A stretch of DNA of 64,000 bases, taken from contig NZ_QEQK01000010.1 in the NCBI RefSeq assembly GCF_003151135.1, positions 62,001-126,000 on the forward strand. Direction: 5' to 3'. This document shows, piece after piece, positions 45,313-56,444 of the stretch; the first letter of the stretch is position 1, and each line of letters opens with the position of its first letter. The notes beneath the pieces were generated by a model. That model did not search any database and had not been told where the DNA came from. It was given only the letters and a program-made list of their open reading frames with translations. The stretch is from Abyssibacter profundi (GTDB taxonomy: Bacteria > Pseudomonadota > Gammaproteobacteria > Nevskiales > OUC007). The translations under genes and the position numbers were made by a program.

Positions 45313-46104
45313 TCACTCCAGATAAACCGCTTGAACGTAGTTGCGATCACGAAGCAAAGAGGGCCGGATCGCATAGAACGCCTGAAAGGTACGTGTGAGA
45401 TGCGCCGAGTCGGCAAACCCACACTGATGCGCGACCTGAGTCAGCGGTTCACCCAGCACGATCCGCCGAAGCGCCTGCCGCATCTTCTGCCATAACAGGA
45501 AATTGCGCATGGACAGGCCGAGCTGCTCACGAAACAAATGCATTAAGTGCGAGGGCGACAGGCCCGCCAGCTCGGCGAGCTCCGACAAACAGACCTGCGG
45601 TTCAGACTGCTGGCGCAGCCGATTGGCCACCCGGCGGATGCGATCATCCAGCTGCACATCTTCAGTGGCCCCCAGCTGCTGTCCGACGGCGTGGATGAGT
45701 GTGCCGGCCAACTTACGCACTTGTTGCACATCCGCGCGACCGCCCAGGACTTCCAGCGTTGGCGTGGCGAAAGCGCTGGCAAAGGCATCGCTGAGAGTGC
45801 GGATTACCCCCGGCCCGAGCAGACGGTGCAGGGTCAGCGCGGCCGGCGTATCCGGATCAAGATTCAGGCTCAGAAAGGGGATGTCCGTGGCATCGATACG
45901 GCGTTTTGCACCCACAGCGCAAAGCGCAGCCTTGCAGTGCATCGCCGGTTGCCCTTCGGGTTCAAGCAGCAGCGGCTGGTCGCCGGCAGACAAGACCAGA
46001 TTGGCGGCATAGCGGTGCGTCCGGTTACCCGCATAACGCCAACTGGTCCAGACGAAACCGTCCGACCACACGAATAGCTGTGCTGGCCCCGTTTGCTGCA
46101 TCAA
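45313..46104 (-). CDS. AraC-family regulator
   Basis: 263 aa, starting at ATG 46104 or 46101. N-terminal cupin-like region, then a double HTH: LSELAELAGLSPSHLMHLFREQLG and LTQVAHQCGFADSAHLTRTFQAFY. It lies 40 bases upstream of the peptidase on the same strand, so it may control its own operon or the peptidase. The effector is unknown. Confidence 0.83.
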   Translation of the reverse strand: MMQQTGPAQLFVWSDGFVWTSWRYAGNRTHRYAANLVLSAGDQPLLLEPEGQPAMHCKAALCAVGAKRRIDATDIPFLSLNLDPDTPAALTLHRLLGPGVIRTLSDAFASAFATPTLEVLGGRADVQQVRKLAGTLIHAVGQQLGATEDVQLDDRIRRVANRLRQQSEPQVCLSELAELAGLSPSHLMHLFREQLGLSMRNFLLWQKMRQALRRIVLGEPLTQVAHQCGFADSAHLTRTFQAFYAIRPSLLRDRNYVQAVYLE

Positions 46105-46162
46105 TGGCCTGGGTGTCGCCTCCTGACATGGCGAACTATGCGCGTCTTCGGGCCCGATTACC

Positions 46163-46471
46163 TCAACCGACCGGAGACAAGGCGCGGGTGCGCATCAAAT
46201 GGACTCCGATTGCGACAACCGAACCAACCCAGATCAGGCCGAACGGCGTTGCTATCGAGGTCAAGAGCGGCGCGTGCGGCTGCAGCGAGCGGTGGAGCAC
46301 CACCGCAAGAACGACCAGAACCGCACGAAACATCACGTATATGACGGTATTCCAGAACAGAAAAATCGACTCCCGTTCAAGAAGAAACTCAAGCTTCTGA
46401 ACTAGCGTCCATCCGTAAGATTCCCGGTCAAGGCGACCGTTTCGCTTGCCGCCGAATGCCTTTGTAGGCAA
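46163..46471 (-). CDS. Small two-helix membrane protein
   Basis: 102 aa with a TTG start at 46471 and no clear Shine-Dalgarno. Two hydrophobic helices are separated by a short loop: IFLFWNTVIYVMFRAVLVVLAVVL and IATPFGLIWVGSVVAIGVHLM. The N-terminal 45 residues are basic. No family recognised. It lies 58 bases before the AraC gene on the same strand and could be its membrane partner. Confidence 0.5.
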   Translation of the reverse strand: MPTKAFGGKRNGRLDRESYGWTLVQKLEFLLERESIFLFWNTVIYVMFRAVLVVLAVVLHRSLQPHAPLLTSIATPFGLIWVGSVVAIGVHLMRTRALSPVG

Positions 46472-46707
46472 CCCATCGGCGGCCGCTGACCCTCAAGCGG
46501 GCGTCGGCTGATCGACAGGAAAGCAGCAAATGCGGACATTCCCCCTGAAGGCCGACCTATGTCCGCAACCGACCCGAGGCGGTAGTCCGAGTCAGGTTGG
46601 CTGGGAGGCTGCTTTGTGGCAGAAGGGGACGCTCACACGCTCAGGATTTGAGGTGTGTCGCATTGTTCTCGACTCTAAGCCGCTAACTCGCAAAACCACT
46701 TGAGGGT
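46472..46707. other. Gap with inverted repeat
   Basis: 236 bases between the small membrane protein and the LysR gene. TGCGGACAT (46531-46539) and ATGTCCGCA (46559-46567) are a perfect 9-bp inverted repeat with a 19-base loop. The same GCGGAC/GTCCGC words recur at 49900-49985, suggesting a dispersed intergenic repeat family. Confidence 0.4.
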
Positions 46708-47619
46708 TCATACAGCCAGATCGGGTTGCCCCACTTTTCGGCTTAGGAATTCCACGAAACAGCGTAGCTTGCTCGGCAGATACTTCCGCGAGGGCATCAA
46801 CAACCACACAGCAGGATCGCGGTCACTGACCCAGAATTTTGTTTCGGGAAACAGGCTGACCAAGCTGCCATTGTCGAGTTCTCGATGAACCAGCCATCGA
46901 GCAAGCAGGGCTGGCCCGTTGGACTCCAGCGCTGCCCGTTTGAGCGCCAGCGGGTTGCTGCACAGGAATTGCCCGGCAACATTGACTTGTAGCGCCTGCC
47001 CGGACTCAGATTCGTAATGCCAATGATCCCGAAAGCCACCGAAGGTATAGCGGCAGCAATCAACGCTTGATAGGTCGTCAGGTTGTCTGGGCCGGCCATG
47101 CTGTTCCAGCCACTGTGGGCTGGCGACAACGTGGTAGTGCACCCGCGCCAGCCGCCGCGCGATCAAACCCGAGTCAGCTTGTGGACCCAAGCGGATCGCC
47201 AGGTCCAGGTTGTTTTCGATCAGATCGATGCGCTCCTCGGTCGCCAAGATTTCGACCGTGATCTGCGGATAGCGGTTACGAAACTCTGTTAGCACCGGCA
47301 CGATGCAGGACTCGGTAAATGCAGATGAGGCCGTCAAGCGAAGGTGGCCGCGCGGAGTTTCAGCAGCATCTCGGGCGTCTGCATTGGCTTGGGCCAAGGC
47401 ATCCAACACACCTTCGATTTGCGCCAGATAGCGCTGCCCAGCTTCGGTCAATGCCAAGCGCCTTGTCGAGCGTTGCAGCAAGCGCACGCCGAGCTCGCCT
47501 TCCAAAGCATGGATAGCACGGCTGATCGATGACGGTGCCACGTTGCGCGCTCGGGCAACGACCGAAAAGCTCTTTGCCTGCGCGACCGCAACGAAGGTTT
47601 CGAGTGCTTTTTGATCCAT
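46708..47619 (-). CDS. LysR-family regulator
   Basis: 303 aa. N-terminal winged HTH: MDQKALETFVAVAQAKSFS, then RNVAPSSISRAIHALEGELG. The C-terminal periplasmic-binding-like ligand domain is complete (ILATEERIDLIENNLDLAIRLG). It is divergent from azoR with a 105-base gap and probably regulates it in response to quinones or electrophiles, as for many AzoR-linked LysR genes. Confidence 0.9.
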   Translation of the reverse strand: MDQKALETFVAVAQAKSFSVVARARNVAPSSISRAIHALEGELGVRLLQRSTRRLALTEAGQRYLAQIEGVLDALAQANADARDAAETPRGHLRLTASSAFTESCIVPVLTEFRNRYPQITVEILATEERIDLIENNLDLAIRLGPQADSGLIARRLARVHYHVVASPQWLEQHGRPRQPDDLSSVDCCRYTFGGFRDHWHYESESGQALQVNVAGQFLCSNPLALKRAALESNGPALLARWLVHRELDNGSLVSLFPETKFWVSDRDPAVWLLMPSRKYLPSKLRCFVEFLSRKVGQPDLAV

Positions 47620-47630
47620 GCCAGCAATTT

Positions 47631-47644
47631 TGCGTCATTCGCAC
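47631..47644. promoter_or_regulatory. Possible LysR-type operator
   Basis: TGCG-N5-CGCA in the 105-base divergent gap between the LysR gene and azoR. The arms are short, and this is only a candidate binding site. Confidence 0.25.
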
Positions 47645-47724
47645 AAGAGTTATCCATCAAGGCATGTTTTTTTGCTCCAGCCGCGGGCTGCAATCTACTG
47701 CCGATTGTCAACCCGAGACCGACG

Positions 47725-48348
47725 ATGAAACTACTGAGAATTGATGCCAGCGCCCGACTAGACGGCTCGCACTCGCGTGACTTGGGCGATCACTTTTGTG
47801 CAGCCTTGCGTGATGCCGTACCGAATCTCGACATCACCGTCCGCGACCTTGCCACGAAGCCCACCGAGCTGATTCAAGACACCACCATTGTCGGCTTTTA
47901 CACGCCCGGTGATGAAATGACGTCGGCGATGCGACAGGCGACTGCGCTCTCCGATCAACTGATCGATGAGTTACAAGCAGCCGATACCTTGTTGCTTACC
48001 GTGCCGATGTACAACTTTTCGATCCCGGCCGCGCTCAAGGCATGGATTGACCAGGTTGTGCGGATCAACCATACGTTTTCCTACAACGGCACCGCGTTTA
48101 CTGGCTTGGTCAAGGCTAGGCAGGCCTACGTGGTTTGTGCCTACGGCGCCGCCGGCTACGCGCCGGGCGAAGGCTTTGAGGCGGCCAACTTTCTGCAGCC
48201 CTATATGCAGTTCCTGCTGCAGTTTCTGGGTATAGATTCGATCGATTTTGCCGCAGTGCAGGCGACAACCGCCGACGAACAGACCGTGGCGACAAACACG
48301 ACGACAGCGAAGGCGCAAATCGACCAGTGGGTGATGCGCTATGCATAG
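47725..48348 (+). CDS. azoR: FMN-dependent NADH azoreductase / quinone reductase
   Basis: 207 aa from ATG 47725 (MKLLRIDASARLDGSHSRDL). The flavodoxin-like fold has the SAR-x-x-x-S-x-S-R FMN-phosphate loop, VPMYNFSIPAALKAWIDQV and YGAAGYAPGEGF. AzoR reduces quinones and azo or nitro compounds with NADH in a two-electron step, protecting against electrophiles. It is divergently linked to the LysR gene and followed by the broken GST and an SDR, a probable xenobiotic-stress group. Confidence 0.9.
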   Translation: MKLLRIDASARLDGSHSRDLGDHFCAALRDAVPNLDITVRDLATKPTELIQDTTIVGFYTPGDEMTSAMRQATALSDQLIDELQAADTLLLTVPMYNFSIPAALKAWIDQVVRINHTFSYNGTAFTGLVKARQAYVVCAYGAAGYAPGEGFEAANFLQPYMQFLLQFLGIDSIDFAAVQATTADEQTVATNTTTAKAQIDQWVMRYA

Positions 48349-48363
48349 CCATCGAGAATCGTC

Positions 48364-49070
48364 ATGACGCCAGACACTTCGAAGCCGACGCTGTACTGGA
48401 TCTCTGGCAGCCCGCCCGCTTGGCAGGTGATGCTGGGCTTGACCCTGAAGCGCGTGAAATTCGATTCCGCGCTACTGGATGTAAGCCGGCGCAAGATCCG
48501 ACAGCTCGCGTATTTGGGCATCAATCCGACTGGGCGGGTCCCCACACTGCTTGACGGCGACGTTGTTGTTCAAGAGAGCATTGCGATCCTTGCCTACCTG
48601 GATCGCTCGCGCCCTGATCGACCGCTGTATGGGGCTACGCCAGCTCAAACAGCAACTGTTTGGCAAGAGTGATGAAGTTAGATTCGGATATTTGGCCCGT
48701 ACCGGGCGCGTTCGCACCGCGGCTACTCAAGGGTGCGGATGGCACTCTCGACGACGAGTTCCATGCCGCTACGTTCAAACATGGGTGTTGGTTGGATGAG
48801 CTCGAACGCCGACTGGAAAACCAAGCCTTCTCGAATGGGCCCGCCCCCACAGCTGCCGATTCTTGGTTGCTGCTAGCGATTGCATGGGTGCAACGGGCGA
48901 TCGACCGATTTGACGTGGCTACCAGTGACAACAGTACGCGTGTGCTGGCTCCGTATCGGCAGCAACTTGGCCCGTCGCTGGCGCGCTGGGTCAAATCATT
49001 TTCGGCTATCGAAGGCGTTGTTGGCGAAGCGCCGCCGTATTGGGACAACTTTCCCCTGTTTAACCATTAG
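48364..49070 (+). pseudogene. Glutathione S-transferase with a frameshift
   Basis: The thioredoxin-like N-domain (MTPDTSKPTLYWISGSPP to ATVWQ) runs in one frame to a TGA at 48670-48672. The helical C-domain continues in the -1 frame from about 48666 (RVMKLDSDIWPV to PLFNH, stop 49070). Joining at CAA restores WQRVMKLDSDIWPV, as expected in this family. One missing A would explain it. A sequencing error in an A run or a true pseudogene are both possible; a programmed shift is less likely. Confidence 0.82.
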
Positions 49071-49079
49071 GACACCCAC

Positions 49080-49835
49080 ATGACAACCAAATCAAATAAC
49101 AACGTCATCATTGTTACCGGCGCAAGTCGTGGTATCGGCGCAGCAATCAGCCATCACTTTGCCGAGCGCGGCTGGTGTGTCATTGCAGCAGCGCGGAACA
49201 CCGCAAACGTTGATGCGTCGGCTGACGGCGATAGGTGCGTCGTACCGGTCGAGGTCGATGTCATCGACGCTGGCGCGGTCGAGCAACTATTTCACGTCGC
49301 CGCCGAACATGGCCCGGTTGAATTGGTCGTCAACAACGCCGGCACCATTGACCCCATCGCGCGCATTGAGGATTCTGACCCCGGAGCCTGGGCATCCGCG
49401 GTCGATGTGAACCTCAAGGGGGCGTTTTATGTGCTACGTGAGGCAGTCCGCGTGATGAAACCGCTGGGTGGCGGCACGATCATCACTATCAGTTCCGGCG
49501 CAGCCAATGCGCCAATGGAGGGCTGGAGCCACTACTGCACGACCAAAGCGGCCGTACAGATGCTGACCCGATGCGCTGACAAGGAGCACCGTCAGCACGG
49601 CATCCGCGCGCTAGGCCTGAGCCCCGGAACAGTGGCCACAGACATGCAGGCAAGCATCAAGTCATCGGGCATCAACCCGGTCAGCAAGTTGCCCGACAGC
49701 GCGCACATTCCTCCGGCGTGGGTTGCAAAGTCGATTGAGTACTTGCATGAGCACGCGACCGAAGATGACCTTGGGAACGACTTCTCGATCAAGACCGATC
49801 AGGGGCGAGACCGGGTTGGACTGCCGCGTAGCTGA
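49080..49835 (+). CDS. Short-chain dehydrogenase/reductase
   Basis: 251 aa. IIVTGASRGIGAA near residue 15, NNAG, Ser in TISSG and YCTTK as the catalytic Tyr-Lys. The opening residues are Asn/Lys-rich and the codons are less GC-biased than in the surrounding genes. It follows the GST by 9 bases and is probably co-transcribed from azoR. It resembles sepiapterin-reductase-like SDRs; substrate unknown. Confidence 0.85.
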   Translation: MTTKSNNNVIIVTGASRGIGAAISHHFAERGWCVIAAARNTANVDASADGDRCVVPVEVDVIDAGAVEQLFHVAAEHGPVELVVNNAGTIDPIARIEDSDPGAWASAVDVNLKGAFYVLREAVRVMKPLGGGTIITISSGAANAPMEGWSHYCTTKAAVQMLTRCADKEHRQHGIRALGLSPGTVATDMQASIKSSGINPVSKLPDSAHIPPAWVAKSIEYLHEHATEDDLGNDFSIKTDQGRDRVGLPRS

Positions 49836-50136
49836 CCGGCAGCTTAGGGCTGGATGCAGACATCGGTCGGCTGCCGGACAGATGACCGCTAGTGGCCGAT
49901 AGCGGACTCCCCAACTCCGTTCCCGACTGTCCGCTTAGGACGGACCACGGCCTTCGGTCACCGCGTAGCCTCCCCCGTCTAGCGGACACGCTGCGGCTAG
50001 AACTTCTGGCGTGCCCGCCCCGGTTGACGAGCTGGCGTGACGACACCGGTACGCCACAGCCGAGGTTGCTCCTATCCCTCCCAGTTTTGGAAAGACTTTA
50101 TTAACAAACAACAAACATCGGCCAGCGAAGTCGCGT
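49836..50136. other. 301-base gap with repeated GCGGAC words
   Basis: Several direct and inverted copies of short words (CCGGCAG, ATGACCGCTAGTGG, TAGCGGAC, GTCCGCTTAGGAC) between 49840 and 49990. It looks like a degenerate intergenic palindromic repeat. No open frame with a credible start. The last 50 bases are AT-rich, just beyond the glmS stop. Confidence 0.4.
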
Positions 50137-51969
50137 CTATTCCACCGTCACAGACTTCGCCAAGTTACGCGGCTGGTCCACGTCGGTGCCCCGCAACACC
50201 GCGACGTGGTACGACAGCAGCTGCAATGGCACGGTGTAGACGATGGGCGCGATTAGGTCATCGGCGTGGGGCATATCGACGACGGTCACGCCGTCTTCTG
50301 ATTCAAACCCGGCCTGTTTGTCAGCGAACACGATGAGTTGGCCGCCGCGGGCACGCACTTCCTGCAAATTGGATTTGAGTTTGCCCAGTAGCTCGTCATT
50401 GGGCGCAACGGCGATGACAGGCATGTCTTCGTCGACCAGCGCCAGCGGGCCATGTTTGAGCTCACCTGCGGCGTAGCCTTCGGCGTGGATATAGCTGATT
50501 TCCTTGAGTTTCAGCGCGCCTTCCAGGGCGATGGGGAACATCACCCCGCGACCGAGGAACAAGGCATGATGCTTGTCGGCGAAGCGTTCGGCGATGGCCA
50601 GCAGGGTGTCGTCGATGAGCAGGCAGTTTTCGATGGCCGCCGCCAGGCTGCGCAGCTGGTGTACGGCCGTGGATTCCGCCTCTTCAGTCAGTCGGCCCCG
50701 CGATTTGGCCAGCATGAGCGTGAAGATCAGCAAGGCCACAAGCTGGGTTGTGAACGCCTTGGTAGAAGCGACACCGATCTCGGGACCGGCTGCCGTCATG
50801 AGCGACAGGTCGGTCTCGCGCACCATGGATGATTCCGGCACGTTGACGATACCCAGGGTGGCCAGATAGCCCGCCTGACGGGCAAACCGCAGGGCGGCCA
50901 GCGTGTCGAGAGTTTCTCCCGACTGAGAAATGGTCACGAACAGGGTGTCGTCGGCCACAACGGGCTTGCGATAGCGATATTCGCTGGCCAGTTCCACGTT
51001 GCAGGGGACGCCAGCAATGGCCTCAATCCAGTACCGTGCGACGAGCCCGGCATGAAAGCTGGTGCCGCAGGCCACGATAGTGACGGATCGAACACCCGGC
51101 AGGATGGCTTCGGCATCGGGCCCCATGGCGGCCGTCAGAACACGCGACTCGGAAACCAGGCCATGCCAGGTGTCGGTCACCACGCGGGGCTGCTCGAAGA
51201 TCTCCTTTTGCATGTAGTGCCGGTACCCGGCCTTGGAGGTGGCGTCGGGGTCCAGCGCCGATTCCGTCACCGAACGGGTTACGGGTTCACCATGTAGATC
51301 CCGGATCTCGACGCCGCTACGGGTGACTCGGGCCACGTCTCCCTCTTCGAGGAAGATGAAGCGGCGGGTCACGGCCAGAAGCGCGGCCACATCACTGGCT
51401 ACGAAATGTTCGCCAATACCGATTCCGATGACCAGCGGCGTGCCACGCCTGGCCACAACTAGGGCGTCGCGTTGCGCCTGATCCACGGCGGCAATGGCGT
51501 AGGCGCCATCGAGCCCATGGACCACGGACTCCACAGCATCGAAGAGATCGCCCTTGGCGAGCAACGCGCGATGGATGGCGTGGGAGAGCACTTCCGTATC
51601 GGTTTCTGAATCGAAACGGTAGCCCTCGGCAGCCAACTCGGCCTTGAGCGCCTCATGGTCTTCGATGATGCCGTTATGCACCAATGCCAACCGCCCTTGC
51701 GAAACCATCGGGTGGGCATTGTGCTCGGCGGGCACGCCGTGGGTGGCCCAGCGCGTGTGGGCAATGCCCAGCGGGCCGCGTGGCGGCGCCTCACCCATGC
51801 GGTCAACCAGTGCCTGCACCTTGCCGACACAGCGCACACGGTCGATGGCTTGATCGCCCACCAGGGCCACGCCAGCGGAGTCGTAACCCCGGTACTCCAG
51901 GCGACGCAGGCCTTCGATCAGGATCGGGGTGACATCACGTTCGGCAATGGCGCCGACAATTCCGCACAT
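50137..51969 (-). CDS. glmS: Glucosamine-6-phosphate synthase
   Basis: 610 aa. Starts MCGIVGAI; Cys2 is the glutaminase nucleophile. Two SIS domains follow (VACGTSFHAGLVARYWIE and LGRGVMFPIALEGALKLKE) and the C-terminus is LAKSVTVE. It forms glucosamine-6-P from fructose-6-P and glutamine, the first step to UDP-GlcNAc. Downstream of glmU in the same direction, 65 bases apart. No glmS ribozyme is expected or seen. Confidence 0.98.
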   Translation of the reverse strand: MCGIVGAIAERDVTPILIEGLRRLEYRGYDSAGVALVGDQAIDRVRCVGKVQALVDRMGEAPPRGPLGIAHTRWATHGVPAEHNAHPMVSQGRLALVHNGIIEDHEALKAELAAEGYRFDSETDTEVLSHAIHRALLAKGDLFDAVESVVHGLDGAYAIAAVDQAQRDALVVARRGTPLVIGIGIGEHFVASDVAALLAVTRRFIFLEEGDVARVTRSGVEIRDLHGEPVTRSVTESALDPDATSKAGYRHYMQKEIFEQPRVVTDTWHGLVSESRVLTAAMGPDAEAILPGVRSVTIVACGTSFHAGLVARYWIEAIAGVPCNVELASEYRYRKPVVADDTLFVTISQSGETLDTLAALRFARQAGYLATLGIVNVPESSMVRETDLSLMTAAGPEIGVASTKAFTTQLVALLIFTLMLAKSRGRLTEEAESTAVHQLRSLAAAIENCLLIDDTLLAIAERFADKHHALFLGRGVMFPIALEGALKLKEISYIHAEGYAAGELKHGPLALVDEDMPVIAVAPNDELLGKLKSNLQEVRARGGQLIVFADKQAGFESEDGVTVVDMPHADDLIAPIVYTVPLQLLSYHVAVLRGTDVDQPRNLAKSVTVE

Positions 51970-52034
51970 GGGATTTCCTTGCTTCGCACGAGGCCAGTCG
52001 GGTCACCGACCGGAGACGGCAGTGTACCCCTGCG

Positions 52035-53402
52035 TTAGGGGTTCTTTGCAGGCTTACGCCAGCCGGCAATGGATTTCTGACCACGGGCCCGACAAATCGT
52101 CAGGGCGTCATCCGGTGCATTGCGGGTAATCGTCGATCCGGCCGCGATGTAGGCGCGATCACCCACGGTCACGGGCGCCACCAGCTGACTGTCGGTCCCG
52201 AGAAACGCGTCGTCACCCACGATGGTCTGGTGCTTGTTGGCGCCGTCGTAGTTACAGGTAATAACGCCGGCCGAAACATTCACACGCTTGCCAATGGTTG
52301 CATCGCCCAGATAGGCCAGATGGCCAGCCTTGGCGCCAGCATCCAGCCGGGCCTTTTTTGTCTCGACAAAGTTGCCGATGCGGTTGTCCCCGACCAAGAC
52401 GGTACCCGGCCGAAGACGCGCAAAGGGTCCGATCTGACAGCTGGGGCCGATGTCGGCATCCTCGATGACGGTATTGGCATGGATGACGGTGCCATCGCCG
52501 ATGCGCGCGTTGCGGATGACGCAATTGGGGCCGATCTCGACGCCGTCACCCAATTCGACATCGCCTTCCAGCACCACGTTGATGTCGATCACCACATCTT
52601 CGCCCGCCGCGACATGGCCGCGTTGGTCAAAGCGGGCGGGGTCCAGCAGCGTGACCCCGGCCTGCAGCAGCGCATCTGCCGCGCGCGCCTGCAGCACACG
52701 TTCGGCCTGCGCAAGCTGGCGACGATCGTTAACTCCGGCGACTTCATCTGCGTTATCCGCCTGAATGGCTTGCACCGACACACCATCGGCCACCGCAAGC
52801 TCCACCACATCCGTGAGATACAGCTCACCCTGTGCGTTGTTGCTGTCAATGCGGGACAACCACTGTTTGAGCCGGATGGCGGATGCAGCCAGCACGCCGG
52901 TATTGGTTTCGTCGATCGCCCGCTGTTCGGGATTCGCGTCCTTCTGCTCGACAATCGCGCTGACCGCGCCGTCTTCATCGCGCACGATGCGCCCGTAGCC
53001 GCTGGGGTCGGGCAGAACGACGGACAACAAGGCCGGCCCGTCGACGTCAACCAAGCGCTCCAAAGTGGGACGCGTGATCAGCGGCACGTCCCCGTACAGC
53101 ACGAGCACCCGAGCATCATCGGGAATGGCCGGCATGGCCTGTTGAACCGCATGCCCGGTACCCCGTTGCTCGGCCTGCAAAACCCACTGCACTGCTGCCG
53201 ACGCGAAGCGGGACTCCACGACATCCGCCCCATGGCCCACCACGACGTGGGTGGCCGCCGGTGACAGCGCCTGGGCGGTCTCCAACACATGCGCCAGCAT
53301 GGGCCGACCACCGAGTGGCTGCAGCACCTTGGGCTGGGAAGAGCGCATACGTGTGCCACGCCCGGCGGCGAGGATCACGACATGAAGATTGGGATGATTC
53401 AT
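52035..53402 (-). CDS. glmU: Bifunctional GlmU uridylyltransferase/acetyltransferase
   Basis: 455 aa from ATG 53402; the frame to 53453 is unsupported. N-domain VILAAGRGTRMRSSQPKVLQPLGGRPM (pyrophosphorylase), C-domain left-handed beta-helix with hexapeptide repeats (VIRNARIGDGTVIHANTVI and similar). It makes UDP-GlcNAc from GlcN-1-P. In line with glmS and after the ATP synthase operon, the common gammaproteobacterial order. Confidence 0.97.
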   Translation of the reverse strand: MNHPNLHVVILAAGRGTRMRSSQPKVLQPLGGRPMLAHVLETAQALSPAATHVVVGHGADVVESRFASAAVQWVLQAEQRGTGHAVQQAMPAIPDDARVLVLYGDVPLITRPTLERLVDVDGPALLSVVLPDPSGYGRIVRDEDGAVSAIVEQKDANPEQRAIDETNTGVLAASAIRLKQWLSRIDSNNAQGELYLTDVVELAVADGVSVQAIQADNADEVAGVNDRRQLAQAERVLQARAADALLQAGVTLLDPARFDQRGHVAAGEDVVIDINVVLEGDVELGDGVEIGPNCVIRNARIGDGTVIHANTVIEDADIGPSCQIGPFARLRPGTVLVGDNRIGNFVETKKARLDAGAKAGHLAYLGDATIGKRVNVSAGVITCNYDGANKHQTIVGDDAFLGTDSQLVAPVTVGDRAYIAAGSTITRNAPDDALTICRARGQKSIAGWRKPAKNP

Positions 53403-53523
53403 CGCATCAGGCTGCCAGTGCCCGGGCATGGTGGGCAAGCCGGAGGCGGGCACGATAGCGGATCACTCGAGCGTTAAGCAGCCGGGGCGCACGAAGCCAC
53501 GGCCTATGCGCTGCCCGTGACGC

Positions 53524-53934
53524 CTAGCGCTTGGACTTCAGCTTTTGCAGCAGATGCAGACGTGCAGCGGCTTCGGCCAGTTCGGCCTGCGCCATGGCGA
53601 GGTCGACGTCGGCACTCTGGTTTGCCAGGGCCTCTTCGGCGCGCTTCTTGGCTTCCAGTGCTGCAGCTTCATCCAGATCGCCGGCACGCGCGGCCGTGTC
53701 GGCCATGACCGTCACCTGGTAGGGCTGCACTTCGAGAATACCGCCGGAGACGAAGAATGACTGCTCACCCGAGGTGCTCTTGACCCGGACTTCGCCCGGC
53801 TTGAGGCGCGTCAGCAGCGGGGCGTGACGCGGAGCGATGCCAACTTCGCCCATCTCGGCCGATGCAAACACCATGTCGGCGGCACCGGAGTAGATTTCGC
53901 CTTCGGCGCTGACGATGTCGACATTCAATTCCAT
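53524..53934 (-). CDS. atpC: ATP synthase epsilon subunit
   Basis: 136 aa. N-terminal beta-sandwich (MELNVDIVSAEGEIYSGAAD) and C-terminal helical hairpin rich in Ala/Glu (AAALEAKKRAEEALAN). It is the regulatory subunit of the F1 rotor. Last gene of the atp operon, 52 bases after atpD. Confidence 0.96.
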   Translation of the reverse strand: MELNVDIVSAEGEIYSGAADMVFASAEMGEVGIAPRHAPLLTRLKPGEVRVKSTSGEQSFFVSGGILEVQPYQVTVMADTAARAGDLDEAAALEAKKRAEEALANQSADVDLAMAQAELAEAAARLHLLQKLKSKR

Positions 53935-53986
53935 CTGGGTACTCCGTAGACAACGGGCCGCCGGACAACCCCGGCGGCCCCGTCAA

Positions 53987-55447
<1,461 letters not shown>

Positions 55448-56308
55448 TCAGACGGCTGCAGCGCCGCCCACAATTTCTGCAAGTTCTTGCGTAATCGCGG
55501 CCTGGCGAGCTTTGTTGTACTCCAGCTGCAGGTCGTCGATGATCTGGCCCGCGTTGTCGGAGGCCGACTTCATGGCGATCATCCGTGCCGCCATTTCACA
55601 GGCGACGTTTTCGGCCACGGCGCCATAGACCTGGGCCTCGACGTAACGCATCAGAATGCCGTCGAGCAGATCTTCAGCACTGGGCTCGTAGATGTAGTCC
55701 CAGTTGTCCAGCAGGCCTTCGTCCTTGACCGGCTGCACGGGCAGCAACTGCTCCACGGTCGGCTTCTGCGTCATGGTGTTGACGAAGCGGTTGTGGATTA
55801 GCACCACCTTGTCGAGCTCGCCATCGCGGTACTTGTCGAGCAGCACCTTGACCGGACCGATGAGCTGGTCCAGATGCGGCGTGTCGCCCAGACCCGTGAC
55901 CTCGGAGACGATGTTGCCGCCGACGCGCTTGAAAAAGCCCATGCCCTTGGAGCCGACGATCATCAGATCGACTTCGGCGCCCGCGTCCTTGGCCGCACGG
56001 AACTCGCCCAGCGCCTGCCGGAACAGGTTGATGTTCAGGCCACCACAGAGGCCGCGGTCGGTGGACACGACGATAATGCCCACGCGCTTCACCGGCCGCT
56101 CGACCAGGAACGGATGCTTGTAGTCCGGATTGGCTTCAGCCAGATGCCCGATGGTGCGGCGAATTCGCTCGGCATACGGCGTGGCCGCGGCCTGGCGATC
56201 CTGCGCCTTGCGCATCTTGCTGGCAGCGACCATTTCCATGGCCTTGGTGATCTTCTGCGTGTTCTTGACGCTTCGGATCTTGCCTTTAATTTCCTTGCCG
56301 ACGGCCAT
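55448..56308 (-). CDS. atpG: ATP synthase gamma subunit
   Basis: 286 aa. N-terminal coiled coil ([32 protein letters not shown]) and matching C-terminal helix ([32 protein letters not shown]). This is the rotor shaft of F1. Typical length and position between atpA and atpD. Confidence 0.97.
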   Translation of the reverse strand: MAVGKEIKGKIRSVKNTQKITKAMEMVAASKMRKAQDRQAAATPYAERIRRTIGHLAEANPDYKHPFLVERPVKRVGIIVVSTDRGLCGGLNINLFRQALGEFRAAKDAGAEVDLMIVGSKGMGFFKRVGGNIVSEVTGLGDTPHLDQLIGPVKVLLDKYRDGELDKVVLIHNRFVNTMTQKPTVEQLLPVQPVKDEGLLDNWDYIYEPSAEDLLDGILMRYVEAQVYGAVAENVACEMAARMIAMKSASDNAGQIIDDLQLEYNKARQAAITQELAEIVGGAAAV

Positions 56309-56444
56309 CTTGACTCCTACTGAGGCGCCCGGATGTTGCTCGGGCGCTCAATGCTTAAAACCTCGTGACTGCTTCGTGAACCGGCCGGGCAAGACCACTT
56401 GGTCCGGCCTGGCCATTCACGCCTGACGCGCGATAACAGTCCGC

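Noticed and set aside
48660-48672. Programmed -1 ribosomal frameshift in the GST gene
   Set aside because: No X-XXY-YYZ slippery heptamer and no obvious downstream pseudoknot; a simple one-base loss or sequencing error is enough.
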